64,000 bases of DNA from Flaviflexus equikiangi (GTDB lineage Bacteria > Actinomycetota > Actinomycetes > Actinomycetales > Actinomycetaceae), in the NCBI RefSeq assembly GCF_014069875.1, contig NZ_CP059676.1:744001-808000 (forward strand). Reading direction: 5' to 3'. The translations under genes and the position numbers were made by a program. Positions 15,892 through 24,899 of this stretch are shown here, one piece after another; positions within the stretch are counted from its first letter, which is position 1, and each line of letters starts with the position of its first letter. A model generated the notes under the pieces. That model saw nothing but the letters and a program-made list of their open reading frames with translations. It was not told where the DNA came from and did no database searches.

Positions 15892-16470
15892 ATGTTTGTT
15901 CTCACCCTCGACCAGATCGGGTCTCGCACTGGGGGAGACCTCGTGCCCGAGATCCTCGAGCGCTACGACCATTCTTCGTTCGTCCGTGCTCTCGAACGCA
16001 CGGCCGGTGACGAGGTGCAGTGCGTCATCGACGATCCGGCAACTGTCCGGTCAATCATCGTCGATCTCCTGCGGGATGGTCGCTGGCATATCGGAATTGG
16101 TGCGGGCGCCGTCGAAATCGGCGATACGGCGCGCTCCGGTTCAGGGCCCGCCTACCTTCATGCCCGTGAGGCAGTGGAAGCAGCGAAAGCGCTGACGCGG
16201 TTCACACCCTCCGTGGCGATACGCGGGGACCACGAGTCTGCTCGCGATGCCGAGTCGCTCGCGAGACTGCTCGGGACCCTCATCGGTTCCCGTACGTCCG
16301 CTCAATGGGAGGCGATCGATGCGCTGAGAGCGGGGGAGACCCCGGCGCAGATCGCGCACCGTCTCGCCATCAGCGTGGAGGCCGTGTCCCAGCGGCGCGG
16401 GCACGGCGCCCAGGTTGTCGAAGAAGCATGCTGGCCGCTCTTGGACCGGCTCCTCGGCGAAGCGGGTTAG
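15892..16470 (+). CDS. SatD family-like protein
   Basis: A 192-residue protein resembling the SatD family of putative DNA-binding proteins. Evidence is the early TLDQIGSRTGGD block, the RWHIGIGAGAVE strand, the SGPAYLHAREAVEAAK helix, and a C-terminal helix-turn-helix-like segment (ETPAQIAHRLAISVEAVSQRR, about residues 149-169). GGAGG gives a spacing of four to ATG 15892, better than the ATG three bases earlier. The small membrane protein downstream starts two bases after its stop, an arrangement like the satD-satE pair. Its function is not established; family assignment is moderate. Confidence 0.6.
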   Translation: MFVLTLDQIGSRTGGDLVPEILERYDHSSFVRALERTAGDEVQCVIDDPATVRSIIVDLLRDGRWHIGIGAGAVEIGDTARSGSGPAYLHAREAVEAAKALTRFTPSVAIRGDHESARDAESLARLLGTLIGSRTSAQWEAIDALRAGETPAQIAHRLAISVEAVSQRRGHGAQVVEEACWPLLDRLLGEAG

Positions 16471-16472
16471 TC

Positions 16473-16859
16473 GTGGACGTTCTGATCGCCGTACTCGCCC
16501 TCCTCATCTCCGCAGCCTGTGGATGGCCGGTCGTTGAAGGCATCCTTGCCCTGGCGCGGATTGTCCCAGAAGACACCGGCACGCGCGACGATCTGCTCAT
16601 CGAACCAAAAGCACCCCCTGAACGGCATGTGCTGCGCGGCGGAGCAGTGATCGGGGTCCTGGAGCGTGTGGCCACGACTGGCCTCGTTCTCGTCGGACAG
16701 GCAGGCCTGATCGCAGCAGTTATCGCCGTGAAGTCGCTCGGACGCTGGTCCGAGCTCCGCGACGATCCCGCCGTCAGCGAGCGCTTCATCATCGGCTCCC
16801 TCGCGAGCTACCTGTGGGCTGGGACCTGCGGTTTCGTCGGCCTGCTCCTCATCACATAA
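16473..16859 (+). CDS. Small integral membrane protein paired with the SatD-like gene
   Basis: A 128-residue protein with three predicted membrane helices: residues 1-27 ([16 protein letters not shown] core), about 58-82 ([19 protein letters not shown]) and about 103-128 ending at the C-terminus. The GTG start follows the upstream stop by two bases, so translation is probably coupled. It corresponds in position to the SatE partner seen beside SatD proteins, but I cannot name a function. No catalytic motif is visible. Confidence 0.7.
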   Translation: MDVLIAVLALLISAACGWPVVEGILALARIVPEDTGTRDDLLIEPKAPPERHVLRGGAVIGVLERVATTGLVLVGQAGLIAAVIAVKSLGRWSELRDDPAVSERFIIGSLASYLWAGTCGFVGLLLIT

Positions 16860-16889
16860 CAGGGTTCTCCGCTCGGCGGGCTCGGTGTC

Positions 16890-16902
16890 TACAATGGGGT
16901 CG
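16890..16902 (+). promoter_or_regulatory. Leaderless -10 element of miaB
   Basis: TACAAT (16890-16895) followed by seven bases and ATG 16903. This is the closest match to TATAAT in the leaderless set and favours 16903 over upstream in-frame starts at 16885 and 16894. Confidence 0.55.
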
Positions 16903-18465
16903 ATGACTGAGACAACTCTTCCCCGCACCTACGCCATCCGCACCCTCGGGTGCCAGATGAACGTCCACGACTCCGAACGCCTCGCGGGCCTTCTCGAGGA
17001 CGCCGGCTATCGCCATGTCAATACCGTCCCGGAGGCGGCGATGAGGGCGACGGACGCGGGGGACGCTGGCGCCGACATCATCGTGCTCAATACGTGCTCG
17101 GTGCGCGAGAACGCCGCCAACAAGCTGTTCGGCAATCTCGGCCAGCTTGCCGCGGTGAAGCGCGAACGCCCCGGCATGCAGATCGCCGTCGGCGGGTGCC
17201 TCGCTCAGCAGATGAGGGACGGGATCGTCGCCCGTGCGCCCTGGGTCGATGTCGTTCTCGGCACCCACAATCTCGACGTCCTCCCCACGCTTCTCGAACG
17301 GGCCCGTCACAACGAGGAAGCCGCCGTCGAGATCGAAGAGTCTCTCAAGGTCTTCCCCTCCACACTCCCCACAAAGCGGGAATCTGCCTACGCCGCCTGG
17401 GTATCGATCTCGGTCGGATGCAACAACACATGCACCTTCTGCATCGTTCCCCAATTGCGCGGCAAAGAACGCGACCGCAGGCCGGGGGAGATCTTGGCGG
17501 AGGTCGAGGCCGTGGTCGCGGACGGTGCCATCGAAGTGACGCTTCTCGGACAGAACGTCAACTCCTACGGTGTGGGCTTCGGTCAGAAGGGTGCCTTTGC
17601 GGATCTGCTCCGCGCCTGCGGTGAGATCGAGGGCCTGGAACGGGTCAGGTTCACCTCCCCACATCCCGCCGCGTTCACCGATGATGTCATCGATGCGATG
17701 GCGGAGACACCGAACGTCATGCCGTCGCTCCACATGCCGCTCCAGTCGGGATCGGATGCTATCCTGCGTGCGATGCGGCGCTCCTACCGTTCACAGAAAT
17801 TCCTCGGGATTCTCGACCGTGTCAGGGACCGGATTCCGCACGCCGCGATCACGACCGACATCATCGTCGGCTTCCCCGGCGAGACGGAGGAGGACTTCCA
17901 GGCAACCCTCGATGTCGTCGAGCAGTCCCGATTCTCGTCCGCCTTCACTTTTCTCTACTCGCCACGCCCCGGCACCCCGGCGGCAGATATGGAGAACCAG
18001 GTTCCGGCCGAGGTCGCGAGCGAGCGCTACAACAGGCTCCTTGCGCTGCAGAATCGGATCTCGACAGAGGAGAACGAAGCGATGGTGGGCCGCACCGTGA
18101 ATATCCTCATCGCCGAAGGCGAAGGGCGCAAGGATTCCGACACGGCACGGCTGACGGGACGCGCCGAGGATAATCGTCTCGTCCACGTGGCACTGCCGGA
18201 GAACCTGCGCCCCTACGCCGACACCTTCTCGAGCAGGGACCATGCCGGTGAGCTTCCCAGGCCGGGAGACATGGTTCGAGCGGTTGTCACCCATGGCGCA
18301 CCCCACCATCTCCTCGCCGATTCGGCACGAGACGGCGGACTGTTCGAGATTCGTCGCACCCGGGCAGGGGATGCCTGGCAGAAGGCCCAGACACGGGTCG
18401 CTGAGCTCGATGCTGAGGCTGCCGGTCCCGTCACCCTCGGTATTCCCACGCTCCGAGTCCGATAG
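16903..18465 (+). CDS. miaB: tRNA-2-methylthio-N6-dimethylallyladenosine synthase
   Basis: A radical-SAM methylthiotransferase that converts i6A37 to ms2i6A37 in tRNAs reading UNN codons. Domains in order: an N-terminal UPF0004 domain with cluster cysteines in TLGCQMN, NTCSVRE and GGCLAQ; the radical-SAM core with CNNTCTFC (CxxxCxxC); and a C-terminal TRAM domain. The 520-residue length includes a tail longer than the E. coli protein. miaA follows two bases after the stop, so the enzyme that makes the i6A substrate is encoded on the same message. Confidence 0.96.
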   Translation: MTETTLPRTYAIRTLGCQMNVHDSERLAGLLEDAGYRHVNTVPEAAMRATDAGDAGADIIVLNTCSVRENAANKLFGNLGQLAAVKRERPGMQIAVGGCLAQQMRDGIVARAPWVDVVLGTHNLDVLPTLLERARHNEEAAVEIEESLKVFPSTLPTKRESAYAAWVSISVGCNNTCTFCIVPQLRGKERDRRPGEILAEVEAVVADGAIEVTLLGQNVNSYGVGFGQKGAFADLLRACGEIEGLERVRFTSPHPAAFTDDVIDAMAETPNVMPSLHMPLQSGSDAILRAMRRSYRSQKFLGILDRVRDRIPHAAITTDIIVGFPGETEEDFQATLDVVEQSRFSSAFTFLYSPRPGTPAADMENQVPAEVASERYNRLLALQNRISTEENEAMVGRTVNILIAEGEGRKDSDTARLTGRAEDNRLVHVALPENLRPYADTFSSRDHAGELPRPGDMVRAVVTHGAPHHLLADSARDGGLFEIRRTRAGDAWQKAQTRVAELDAEAAGPVTLGIPTLRVR

Positions 18466-18467
18466 TC

Positions 18468-19385
18468 GTGGCCGTTCTCGCCATCGTCGGTCCAACCGCG
18501 GTCGGCAAGTCGGCTGCGGCGCTCAGCATCGCCCACACCCTGGGGGGTTCGCAGGCGTGGGAGATCATCGGCGCGGACGCGATGCAGCTCTATCGGGGGA
18601 TGGATATCGGAACCGCGAAGGTCACTCTTGACGAGCGGGCCGGCATTCCCCACCACCAGATCGACGTCCTCGACATCAGCGAGGACGCATCCGTCGCGGC
18701 ATATCAGCGCCATGCTCGCGAGGACCTTGATGGGATCGTCTCACGCGGCCGCATGCCTCTCCTCGTGGGCGGTTCGGGACTCTACATCTCCGCAGTACTC
18801 GACCGGATCGACTTCCCCGGCTTCGATCTCGACGTGAGAGCTCGGCTGGAACAGGAGTGCGAACGCGACGGTGCGGAGGCGATGCATGCTCGTCTCCGAC
18901 GGATCGATCCCAGATCCGCCGAAGTCATCGATCCGCGCAACGTGCGCCGCGTCATTCGAGCACTCGAGGTCAACGAAGTCAGCGGACATTCCTTCCAGCC
19001 CGTGTTCCCCCGCCACACCTCCCACTATCCTGACACGGTGGTCGTGGGGCTGGAGATGTCGATGGAGGAACTTCATGCTCGCATCGAGGCCCGTACGCGG
19101 CTCATGATGTCGGGCGGGCTTCTCGAGGAGACCCAGGCCCTGCGCGAGAGGGGGCTGGATGATGCTCCGACGGCGCGGATGGCGACGGGATATCGGGAGG
19201 CGCTTGCGGTTCTCGACGGCACGATGACGACGAGTGAGGCCGAGGCAGCGATCTCTGCCGCGACACGCAGGCTGGTGAAGAAGCAATACACGTGGTTCAG
19301 GCGCGATCCCCGTATTCAATGGATCCCTGCCGGAGACGGTGTCGAGGAACGTCTGGGCGAGTTGGTCAGTAGAATAGTGGAATGA
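18468..19385 (+). CDS. miaA: tRNA dimethylallyltransferase
   Basis: Transfers a dimethylallyl group to A37 of tRNA, the step before MiaB. The P-loop GPTAVGKS begins at residue 7, followed by DAMQLYRGMDIGTAK, PHHQIDVLD and LVGGSGLYI; the C-terminal KKQYTWFRRDPR block is also present. 305 residues is normal. GTG 18468 is the only sensible start just upstream of the P-loop. The last four bases overlap the dapF-like start (ATGA type). Confidence 0.96.
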   Translation: MAVLAIVGPTAVGKSAAALSIAHTLGGSQAWEIIGADAMQLYRGMDIGTAKVTLDERAGIPHHQIDVLDISEDASVAAYQRHAREDLDGIVSRGRMPLLVGGSGLYISAVLDRIDFPGFDLDVRARLEQECERDGAEAMHARLRRIDPRSAEVIDPRNVRRVIRALEVNEVSGHSFQPVFPRHTSHYPDTVVVGLEMSMEELHARIEARTRLMMSGGLLEETQALRERGLDDAPTARMATGYREALAVLDGTMTTSEAEAAISAATRRLVKKQYTWFRRDPRIQWIPAGDGVEERLGELVSRIVE

Positions 19386-20251
19386 TTATCCCTGTTCTCG
19401 AAGGCCTCACTCTCACCAAGGGCACCGTTGGCGGCAGTGACGCCATCATCTTCCCCGACCTCGACGCGACAAAGGACGTGGCAGCGGAGCAGGTTGCCCT
19501 TCTGTGCGACCGCCGGAGGGGCATCGGCGCTGACGCGCTCATGAGGATCGTTCGCACCCCCAACCCGTCTGAGTGGCGCCTCGACGTCTGGGATGCTGAC
19601 GGCCATCGGACGGAACCCGGCGTGCTGATCTGGCTCGCCGCCCACTACCTGCGGGTTTCGGGCTTGGTCGCGCTCGACGACGGTGATTCCCTTGCCTTCG
19701 GATCCTCCTGGGTGACCCGGTCAGGTTCGGCCTATGCGACGGTTCTTCCGGGATCGGGGCCGAGCAGCAGCGACGGAGCCGAGCAGGGCTTCGACGTGGC
19801 CGTGACTCTCGACGGCGTCGAGGGAATGAAGGGCGGGCTCACGATCGGTCGTGAGTCAGTCGTCGTCGCGGTTGAACACGAGGACGAGTTCCGTGCCGCG
19901 ACGGGGAGTGCGAAGTTCGATCCGGTTCCGGCCGCCCAGACGGTCGTCCTCCTTCATCCCGACGGTGACACGACCATCCTCGACTTCGATGGCGTGGAAC
20001 GCCCCGTCACGGCCGTCCAGGTTCGGGCCTTCGCCCGCGGGCGGGAGCTCTACTCCCATCTCACCTCCGCGCGGGATGCTGTCGTCGCGCTCCACGGGTG
20101 GGCCGGCGAGACCGCAACCGGGATCTACCACGTCGATAATCACGGCTATCGCATCGAGGTGAGAATGATCGGGAATGAATGCGAGATGTCGGGAACGGCG
20201 GAGATCGTGGCCGAGTTTATGCTGACGGGGATTGCCGGCGAGGGCCGGTAA
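19382..20251 (+). CDS. DapF-like protein lacking the epimerase active site
   Basis: A 289-residue homologue of diaminopimelate epimerase in the usual dapF position between miaA and hflX, but without the catalytic residues. The fold signature survives: LTKG near residue 11, LCDRRRGIGAD at 41-51 and AAHYLRVSGL at about 86-95. The substrate Asn of the GTxND motif is Ser19 (GTVGGSD). The first catalytic Cys motif CGNG is replaced by DADGHRTEPG (71-80). The second, GETxSCGTG, is replaced by RGRELYSHLTSA (219-230). There is no frameshift or stop and codon use is normal, so the reading frame seems under selection. It is best called a pseudoenzyme, not a pseudogene. It ends inside the convergent methyltransferase gene (35-base overlap). 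Confidence 0.8.
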   Translation: MIIPVLEGLTLTKGTVGGSDAIIFPDLDATKDVAAEQVALLCDRRRGIGADALMRIVRTPNPSEWRLDVWDADGHRTEPGVLIWLAAHYLRVSGLVALDDGDSLAFGSSWVTRSGSAYATVLPGSGPSSSDGAEQGFDVAVTLDGVEGMKGGLTIGRESVVVAVEHEDEFRAATGSAKFDPVPAAQTVVLLHPDGDTTILDFDGVERPVTAVQVRAFARGRELYSHLTSARDAVVALHGWAGETATGIYHVDNHGYRIEVRMIGNECEMSGTAEIVAEFMLTGIAGEGR

Positions 20252-20837
20252 CGCCAAGAACCCGGAATCCTCCCGACGATCCGATTCTCGTGACGTCGAA
20301 AGACTGATGGTCCAGCCAGGATGCGAGTGAGTCCGCCCCCAGGTTCTTGGAGATGACGATGCTGGCCTCACCGTCGAGGTGCTCGAACCAGTCGAGCAGA
20401 AGCTGCTGGAGAGCGGGCTTCCCGATGCGGACGGGAGGGTTCGACCAGATCGCGTCCACACCGCGCTCCGCCGCCATCGCGAGACCCTCCTCAGGGGTTG
20501 CGACGATGACGTTGGTCAGGCCTGCACGCTGCGCATTGGCCTCGGTCAGCTCACGGGCCCGAGCGTTGACATCGACGGCAAGGACCGTCGCGTTCGGAGA
20601 TGCTGTGGCTAGCGCGAGAGTGATGGGCCCCCACCCGCAGCCGACGTCGACGAGCAGCCCTTCTGCCGGCGGATCGTCAACATACTTGAGGAGGACCTGG
20701 GTGCCCTTGTCGATCCGGTCGTGAGAGAAGACGCCGCCGGCTGTCGCGACCGTGAACTGATCGCCTCGGATCGTGAACGTATAGTCGCGACGAATGCCGG
20801 GCTTTGTGGGCTCTGGGGAGAAATAGTGGTCAGACAC
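20217..20837 (-). CDS. Class I SAM-dependent methyltransferase (RsmC-like)
   Basis: A 206-residue methyltransferase. SAM motif I is VDVGCGWGP at about residues 64-72, an acidic residue follows in VLAVDVNA, and the NPP motif (SNPPVRIGK, about 131-139) indicates amino methylation of a base. This is the single catalytic-domain form common in Actinobacteria, related to RsmC, which makes m2G1207 in 16S rRNA. The target is inferred. The GTG start has TAGTTT six bases upstream and no ribosome binding site. The 3' end overlaps the dapF-like gene on the other strand. Confidence 0.88.
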   Translation of the reverse strand: MSDHYFSPEPTKPGIRRDYTFTIRGDQFTVATAGGVFSHDRIDKGTQVLLKYVDDPPAEGLLVDVGCGWGPITLALATASPNATVLAVDVNARARELTEANAQRAGLTNVIVATPEEGLAMAAERGVDAIWSNPPVRIGKPALQQLLLDWFEHLDGEASIVISKNLGADSLASWLDHQSFDVTRIGSSGGFRVLGVTGPRRQSPSA

Positions 20838-20849
20838 AGGTCTAAACTA
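20838..20849 (-). promoter_or_regulatory. Leaderless -10 element of the RsmC-like gene
   Basis: TAGTTT on the minus strand (20849-20844), six bases before the GTG start codon at 20837. Confidence 0.5.
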
Positions 20850-20866
20850 CCGCAGGACGTAGGCTC

Positions 20867-22342
20867 GTGAGACAATGGTTCGACGAAAAGGAGAGTCTCA
20901 TTACCCAACGCGACATCAATTCCCGCGAGGGAACAGCCCTGCAGGCAGACGCCGACTACCAGGCCGACTATGCTGGCGACAGCTTCGATAGAGAACAGCG
21001 GTCGGCACTGAAGCGAGTACCGAACCTCACAACCGAGCTCGACGACATTACCGAGATCGAATACCGTCAGCTTCGGCTCGAGAATGTCGTGCTCGTCGGT
21101 GTGTGGACATCCGGAACGCTTGAGGATGCCGAGGTGTCGCTGAGAGAGCTTGCCGCTCTCGCGGAGACCGCGGGTTCCGCCGTTCTCGGCGGGGTCCTCC
21201 AGCGCAGAGACAAGCCTGACAACGCCACCTATCTCGGATCCGGCAAAGCGAAAGAGCTGGCGGAGCTCGTGGCGGAGACCGGGGCAGATACGGTGATCGT
21301 CGATACCGAGCTGTCTCCGAATCAGCGTCGAAACCTCGAAGACGTGGCAAAGGCGAAAGTCATTGATCGGACAACCCTGATTCTCGACATCTTTGCCCAG
21401 CACGCGAAGTCTCGGGAGGGTAAAGCGCAGGTGGAGCTGGCCCAGCTCGAATACCTGCTTCCCCGTCTGCGCGGGTGGGGTGAATCCATGTCCCGGCAGG
21501 CTGGCGGTCGCGTCGGAGCCGGCGACGGCATCGGCTCCCGCGGCCCGGGTGAAACGCAGATCGAGCTCGATCGCCGGCGTATCCACCAGCGCATGGCGAA
21601 ACTCAAGAGAGACATTGCGGCAATGGAGCCGGCGAGGCGCACGCAGCGTTCCAACAGGCGCCGACACGCTCTGCCATCCGTCGTTGTCGTCGGCTACACG
21701 AACGCGGGCAAGTCATCCCTGATGAATAGGTTGACCCACGCGGGCGTTCTTGTCGAGAACGCTCTCTTCGCGACACTCGATCCGACTGTGCGCCGCAGCG
21801 CGACGGAGGATGGTCGCGTCTACACGATCTCCGACACGGTGGGCTTTGTGCGTTCCCTGCCGACCCAGCTCGTGGAAGCCTTCCGCTCCACCCTCGAGGA
21901 GGCGGCGGAAGCCGACGTGCTCCTGCACGTCGTCGACGCCTCCCATCCTGACCCGGTCGGCCAGGTGAATGCCGTCCATGACGTGCTGGCCGATGTCGAG
22001 GGGGTCGAGAACGTTCGAGAGCTCATCGTCCTGTCAAAGGCAGATTTGGCGGATCCTGTCGATCTCGCGGCGCTTCGATCCCGCTACCAGGATTCGGTCG
22101 TCGTCTCTGCGAAGACGGGCGAAGGCCTGGACGAGCTCCGTTCCAGGATTGCCGAGTGGCTGCCTCGTCCCACTGTCTCCGTGTCGGTGACGATCCCCTT
22201 CGACCGCGGCGATCTTATCTCGCGCGTCCATACCGATGGCGAGATCCTGTCCGAGGAGTACAGCGAAGATGGCACCGTCATCTCCGCTCTTGTCGACCCA
22301 GAGCTAGCTGCCGACCTCCGCGCCAACAGTGTCGGTCGGTGA
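20867..22342 (+). CDS. hflX: GTPase HflX
   Basis: A ribosome-associated GTPase that splits stalled or heat-damaged ribosomes. The N-terminal HflX domain contains VVLVGVWTSG and LGSGKAKEL, followed by the glycine-rich GRVGAGDGIGSRGPGE linker. The G domain has G1 GYTNAGKS, G3 DTVGF and a G4 of SKAD in place of the usual NKxD. The only canonical start is GTG 20867, which has no good ribosome binding site and adds an N-terminus unlike relatives. A near-ideal AAGGAG (20888-20893) lies six bases before an in-frame ATT at 20900, giving a family-like N-terminus of 480 residues. The 3' end overlaps the helicase gene by 14 bases. Confidence 0.93.
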   Translation: MRQWFDEKESLITQRDINSREGTALQADADYQADYAGDSFDREQRSALKRVPNLTTELDDITEIEYRQLRLENVVLVGVWTSGTLEDAEVSLRELAALAETAGSAVLGGVLQRRDKPDNATYLGSGKAKELAELVAETGADTVIVDTELSPNQRRNLEDVAKAKVIDRTTLILDIFAQHAKSREGKAQVELAQLEYLLPRLRGWGESMSRQAGGRVGAGDGIGSRGPGETQIELDRRRIHQRMAKLKRDIAAMEPARRTQRSNRRRHALPSVVVVGYTNAGKSSLMNRLTHAGVLVENALFATLDPTVRRSATEDGRVYTISDTVGFVRSLPTQLVEAFRSTLEEAAEADVLLHVVDASHPDPVGQVNAVHDVLADVEGVENVRELIVLSKADLADPVDLAALRSRYQDSVVVSAKTGEGLDELRSRIAEWLPRPTVSVSVTIPFDRGDLISRVHTDGEILSEEYSEDGTVISALVDPELAADLRANSVGR

Positions 22343-24173
22343 GGTCCTCGACGCCGTTGTCACCAGTATCGGGGGGAAGCGGCGCGAGGGTCAGGTTGAG
22401 ATGGCGGAGGCCGTCTACGACGCGCTGACGGATGGCGGGCACCTCCTCGTCCAGGCAGGTACCGGCACGGGCAAGTCCATGGGTTATCTCGTTCCCACTG
22501 CCCTCTGGGTTGCGAGAACGGGAGGCCGTGCCATCGTGTCGACCGCGACGCTGGCACTCCAGCGGCAGATCACCCACGATGATGCTCCACGCGTGCTGGA
22601 AGCCGTGAAGGAGAAGACTGGGGTTGTCGTCTCGACGGCCCTGCTCAAGGGCTGGCAGAACTACGCCTGCCTCAAACGTGTCAACCAAGACGCCCAGGCG
22701 GCACTCTTCGCGGAGGGCGAGGCGACGGCCCTCGGCGAGCAGGTCGTGCGGGCGAGAGAGTGGGCGCTCACGTCCGACACGGGAGATCGGGATGCTCTCG
22801 TTCCGGGCGTTCCCGATCTCGTCTGGCGTCAGCTCTCGGTTTCGAAGCAGGAATGCGACGGCAAGGACTGTCCTCTGTTCAACGAGTGTTTTCCGGAGAA
22901 GGCGCGCCAGGCGGCGATGGAGGCGGACATCGTCATCACCAACCACGCGATGCTCGGTGTGCAGTCCGCCGGCATCGAAGTCCTCCCGCAGGCGGGTGCC
23001 GTCATCATCGATGAGGCGCACGATCTCGTGGGCCGCGTGACGAACCAGCTGACTGTCAGGATCGGCCCCGCCGACATATCTCGTGTCGCGCGCATGATGA
23101 GGTCCCTCGGGAAACTCGATGCCGAGTTCGTCCGGCACGGGGACAGCCTCGCGGATGCTCTGAAAGATGTGGATGGCAGGATTCGGCTGATCCCGGACAT
23201 GGTCCGTGAGGCGCTGGGCGCGATGGCGCGAACGGTGAAGGAGGCGTGCGAGTCGGAGCAGTGGGCGAAGGCCTTCATCAAAGACATCGACGACATTCTG
23301 TCCGATGACGGCCGCTATGTCGTCTGGGCATCCGAGGGCACCATCTATGGTGCTCCCCTCGATGTTGCAGGACCGATTGCGAAAGAGATCTTCTCTGAGC
23401 GCGCGGCCGTTCTCACGTCGGCGACGCTCGAGGTCGGCGGCTCCTTCAACCCGATGGCCTACCAGGTGGGGCTGGCTTTCCCCGACCAGGGGCCGTGGGA
23501 AGGCATCGACGTCGGTTCCCCGTTCGACTATCCCAAGCAGGGAATCCTCTATATCGGATCCGATCTTCCCGCCCCCAGCAGGGAGGCGGACAATACGGTC
23601 GTCCATGAGCGGATGGTCGAGCTCATCCGAGCATCCGACGGGGGAGCGCTCGGGCTGTTCTCATCCCGTCGCGCCGCAGAAGAGGCCGCTGACTACCTTC
23701 GTGACCATCTTGATGTTCCCATCCTGTGCCAGGGCGACGATCAGCTCTCGACACTCGTCGAGGAGTTCAAGAACGACGACAGGGCGTGCCTCGTGGGTAC
23801 CCTGTCCCTCTGGCAGGGGATCGACGTGCCGGGCCGCGCCTGCCGCCTTGTCCTCATCGACAAGATTCCGTTCCCGAGACCGGATGATCCTGTCTCACAG
23901 GCCAGGACCGAGCAGGTCGGCAAGCGCGGCGGCAACGGGTTCATGCAGGTCTCTGCCACGCACGCGGCAGTCCTTCTCGCCCAAGCATCGGGCAGGCTTC
24001 TGCGTCGCACCGACGACCGCGGGGTTGTGGCGGTGTTTGATTCTCGCATTGTCACGAAGGCATACGGTGGCTTCCTCCGTGCTGGTATGCCACCCATGTG
24101 GCCCACCGCTGACCTCGAGATCACGAAAGAATCTCTGAAGCGGCTCTCGGGAGCTGTCAGAGTGAGCGAATAA
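22329..24173 (+). CDS. DinG-type ATP-dependent DNA helicase
   Basis: A 614-residue superfamily 2 helicase of the XPD/DinG group with 5'-3' polarity. Walker A is GTGTGKS at about residues 43-49 (AGTGTGKSMGY). Four cysteines of the iron-sulfur domain are seen in YACLKR and ECDGKDCPLFNEC. Walker B is DEAH (IIDEAHDL), and the C-terminal helicase motif is near QASGRLLRRTDD. The GTG start overlaps hflX by 14 bases. The gene runs 17 bases into the convergent lexA gene. DinG is SOS-inducible in E. coli; here there is no SOS box directly before it. Confidence 0.92.
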   Translation: MSVGEVLDAVVTSIGGKRREGQVEMAEAVYDALTDGGHLLVQAGTGTGKSMGYLVPTALWVARTGGRAIVSTATLALQRQITHDDAPRVLEAVKEKTGVVVSTALLKGWQNYACLKRVNQDAQAALFAEGEATALGEQVVRAREWALTSDTGDRDALVPGVPDLVWRQLSVSKQECDGKDCPLFNECFPEKARQAAMEADIVITNHAMLGVQSAGIEVLPQAGAVIIDEAHDLVGRVTNQLTVRIGPADISRVARMMRSLGKLDAEFVRHGDSLADALKDVDGRIRLIPDMVREALGAMARTVKEACESEQWAKAFIKDIDDILSDDGRYVVWASEGTIYGAPLDVAGPIAKEIFSERAAVLTSATLEVGGSFNPMAYQVGLAFPDQGPWEGIDVGSPFDYPKQGILYIGSDLPAPSREADNTVVHERMVELIRASDGGALGLFSSRRAAEEAADYLRDHLDVPILCQGDDQLSTLVEEFKNDDRACLVGTLSLWQGIDVPGRACRLVLIDKIPFPRPDDPVSQARTEQVGKRGGNGFMQVSATHAAVLLAQASGRLLRRTDDRGVVAVFDSRIVTKAYGGFLRAGMPPMWPTADLEITKESLKRLSGAVRVSE

Positions 24174-24795
24174 CCGTGACGACTCGTCCGAGGATCGTCG
24201 AACGATCACCCGGAATCGGGGCGTAGGCGGAGTTCTGGGGAAGCAGCCACACGTGACCATCGCGCCGGTCGAAAGTCTTCACGGTCGCTTCATCGTCGAT
24301 CAGGGCGGCCACGATATCGCCCTTGTCGGCGACCTGTTGACGTCGGACAACAACCCAGTCACCGTCAAAGATCCCGGCGTCGATCATCGAATCGCCGGCC
24401 ACTTCGAGCATGAACATGTCTCCCGTGCCCGTCATGTGTCGGGGCAGGGAGAAGACCTCTTCGACCATCTGATCGGCGAGGATGGGGGAGCCGGCTGCGA
24501 TACGGCCGACAAGTGGAACATCAACAGAATCTGCTCGTTCAGAGGGAACCGCTGTGAGCTCGGGAGCGGAATCTCGTGCCTGCGAGGTGAGCATCAGCGT
24601 GCGGGGGCGGCGCGGATCGCGTTCGATGAGCCCCTTCTTCTCCAGTGCATCGAAATGATATTTGACTGACGAGGGGCTGGCGAGGCCGGTTCCGGCGCAG
24701 GTCTCTCGAACGGTCGGTGCGTAGCCGTTCTCGGCGATGAACTCTTTCAAGAACTCAAGAATCGTGAGCTGCCTACCGGAAAGCTTGTCAACCAT
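24157..24795 (-). CDS. lexA: LexA repressor
   Basis: The SOS repressor, 212 residues. An N-terminal winged helix covers residues 1-65 (GYAPTVRE, SSVKYHFDALEKKG). The self-cleavage site is Ala101-Gly102 in VGRIAAGSP, the catalytic Ser136 is in GDSM and Lys173 in ATVKTF, so cleavage should be normal. ATG 24795 follows AGGAG with good spacing. The gene overlaps the end of the dinG-like gene on the opposite strand by 17 bases. Two SOS boxes lie in the region shared with the divergent small membrane-protein gene, so autoregulation is expected. Confidence 0.96.
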   Translation of the reverse strand: MVDKLSGRQLTILEFLKEFIAENGYAPTVRETCAGTGLASPSSVKYHFDALEKKGLIERDPRRPRTLMLTSQARDSAPELTAVPSERADSVDVPLVGRIAAGSPILADQMVEEVFSLPRHMTGTGDMFMLEVAGDSMIDAGIFDGDWVVVRRQQVADKGDIVAALIDDEATVKTFDRRDGHVWLLPQNSAYAPIPGDRSTILGRVVTVIRSL

Positions 24796-24859
24796 GCTCA
24801 CTCCTGGATGTTGATCATTTGTTCGAAAAAGTGTCCGACCTCGTTCGTACCTTGTGTAC

Positions 24860-24889
24860 AGGATATGCGGTTGCCGGGCCGACAATCAA
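24860..24889 (-). promoter_or_regulatory. lexA promoter
   Basis: Minus-strand -35 TTGATT (24889-24884), 18-base spacer, -10 TATCCT (24865-24860). The -35 overlaps the SOS box at 24888-24899. Confidence 0.5.
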
Positions 24890-24899
24890 ACACTTGTTC
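24888..24899. promoter_or_regulatory. SOS box shared by the divergent lexA promoters
   Basis: On the minus strand GAAC-AAGT-GTTT, a one-mismatch LexA site of the kind common in Actinobacteria. It covers the -35 elements of both lexA and the divergent small gene. Confidence 0.65.

Noticed and set aside
19382-20251. Calling the dapF-like gene a frameshifted pseudogene
   Set aside because: Conserved blocks before and after the lost motifs are in one frame and there is no stop; the losses are substitutions.
24813-24824. A third LexA-like site close to the lexA start (GAAC-AAAT-GATC on the minus strand)
   Set aside because: Only one half-site is intact; not enough to list beside the two better boxes.
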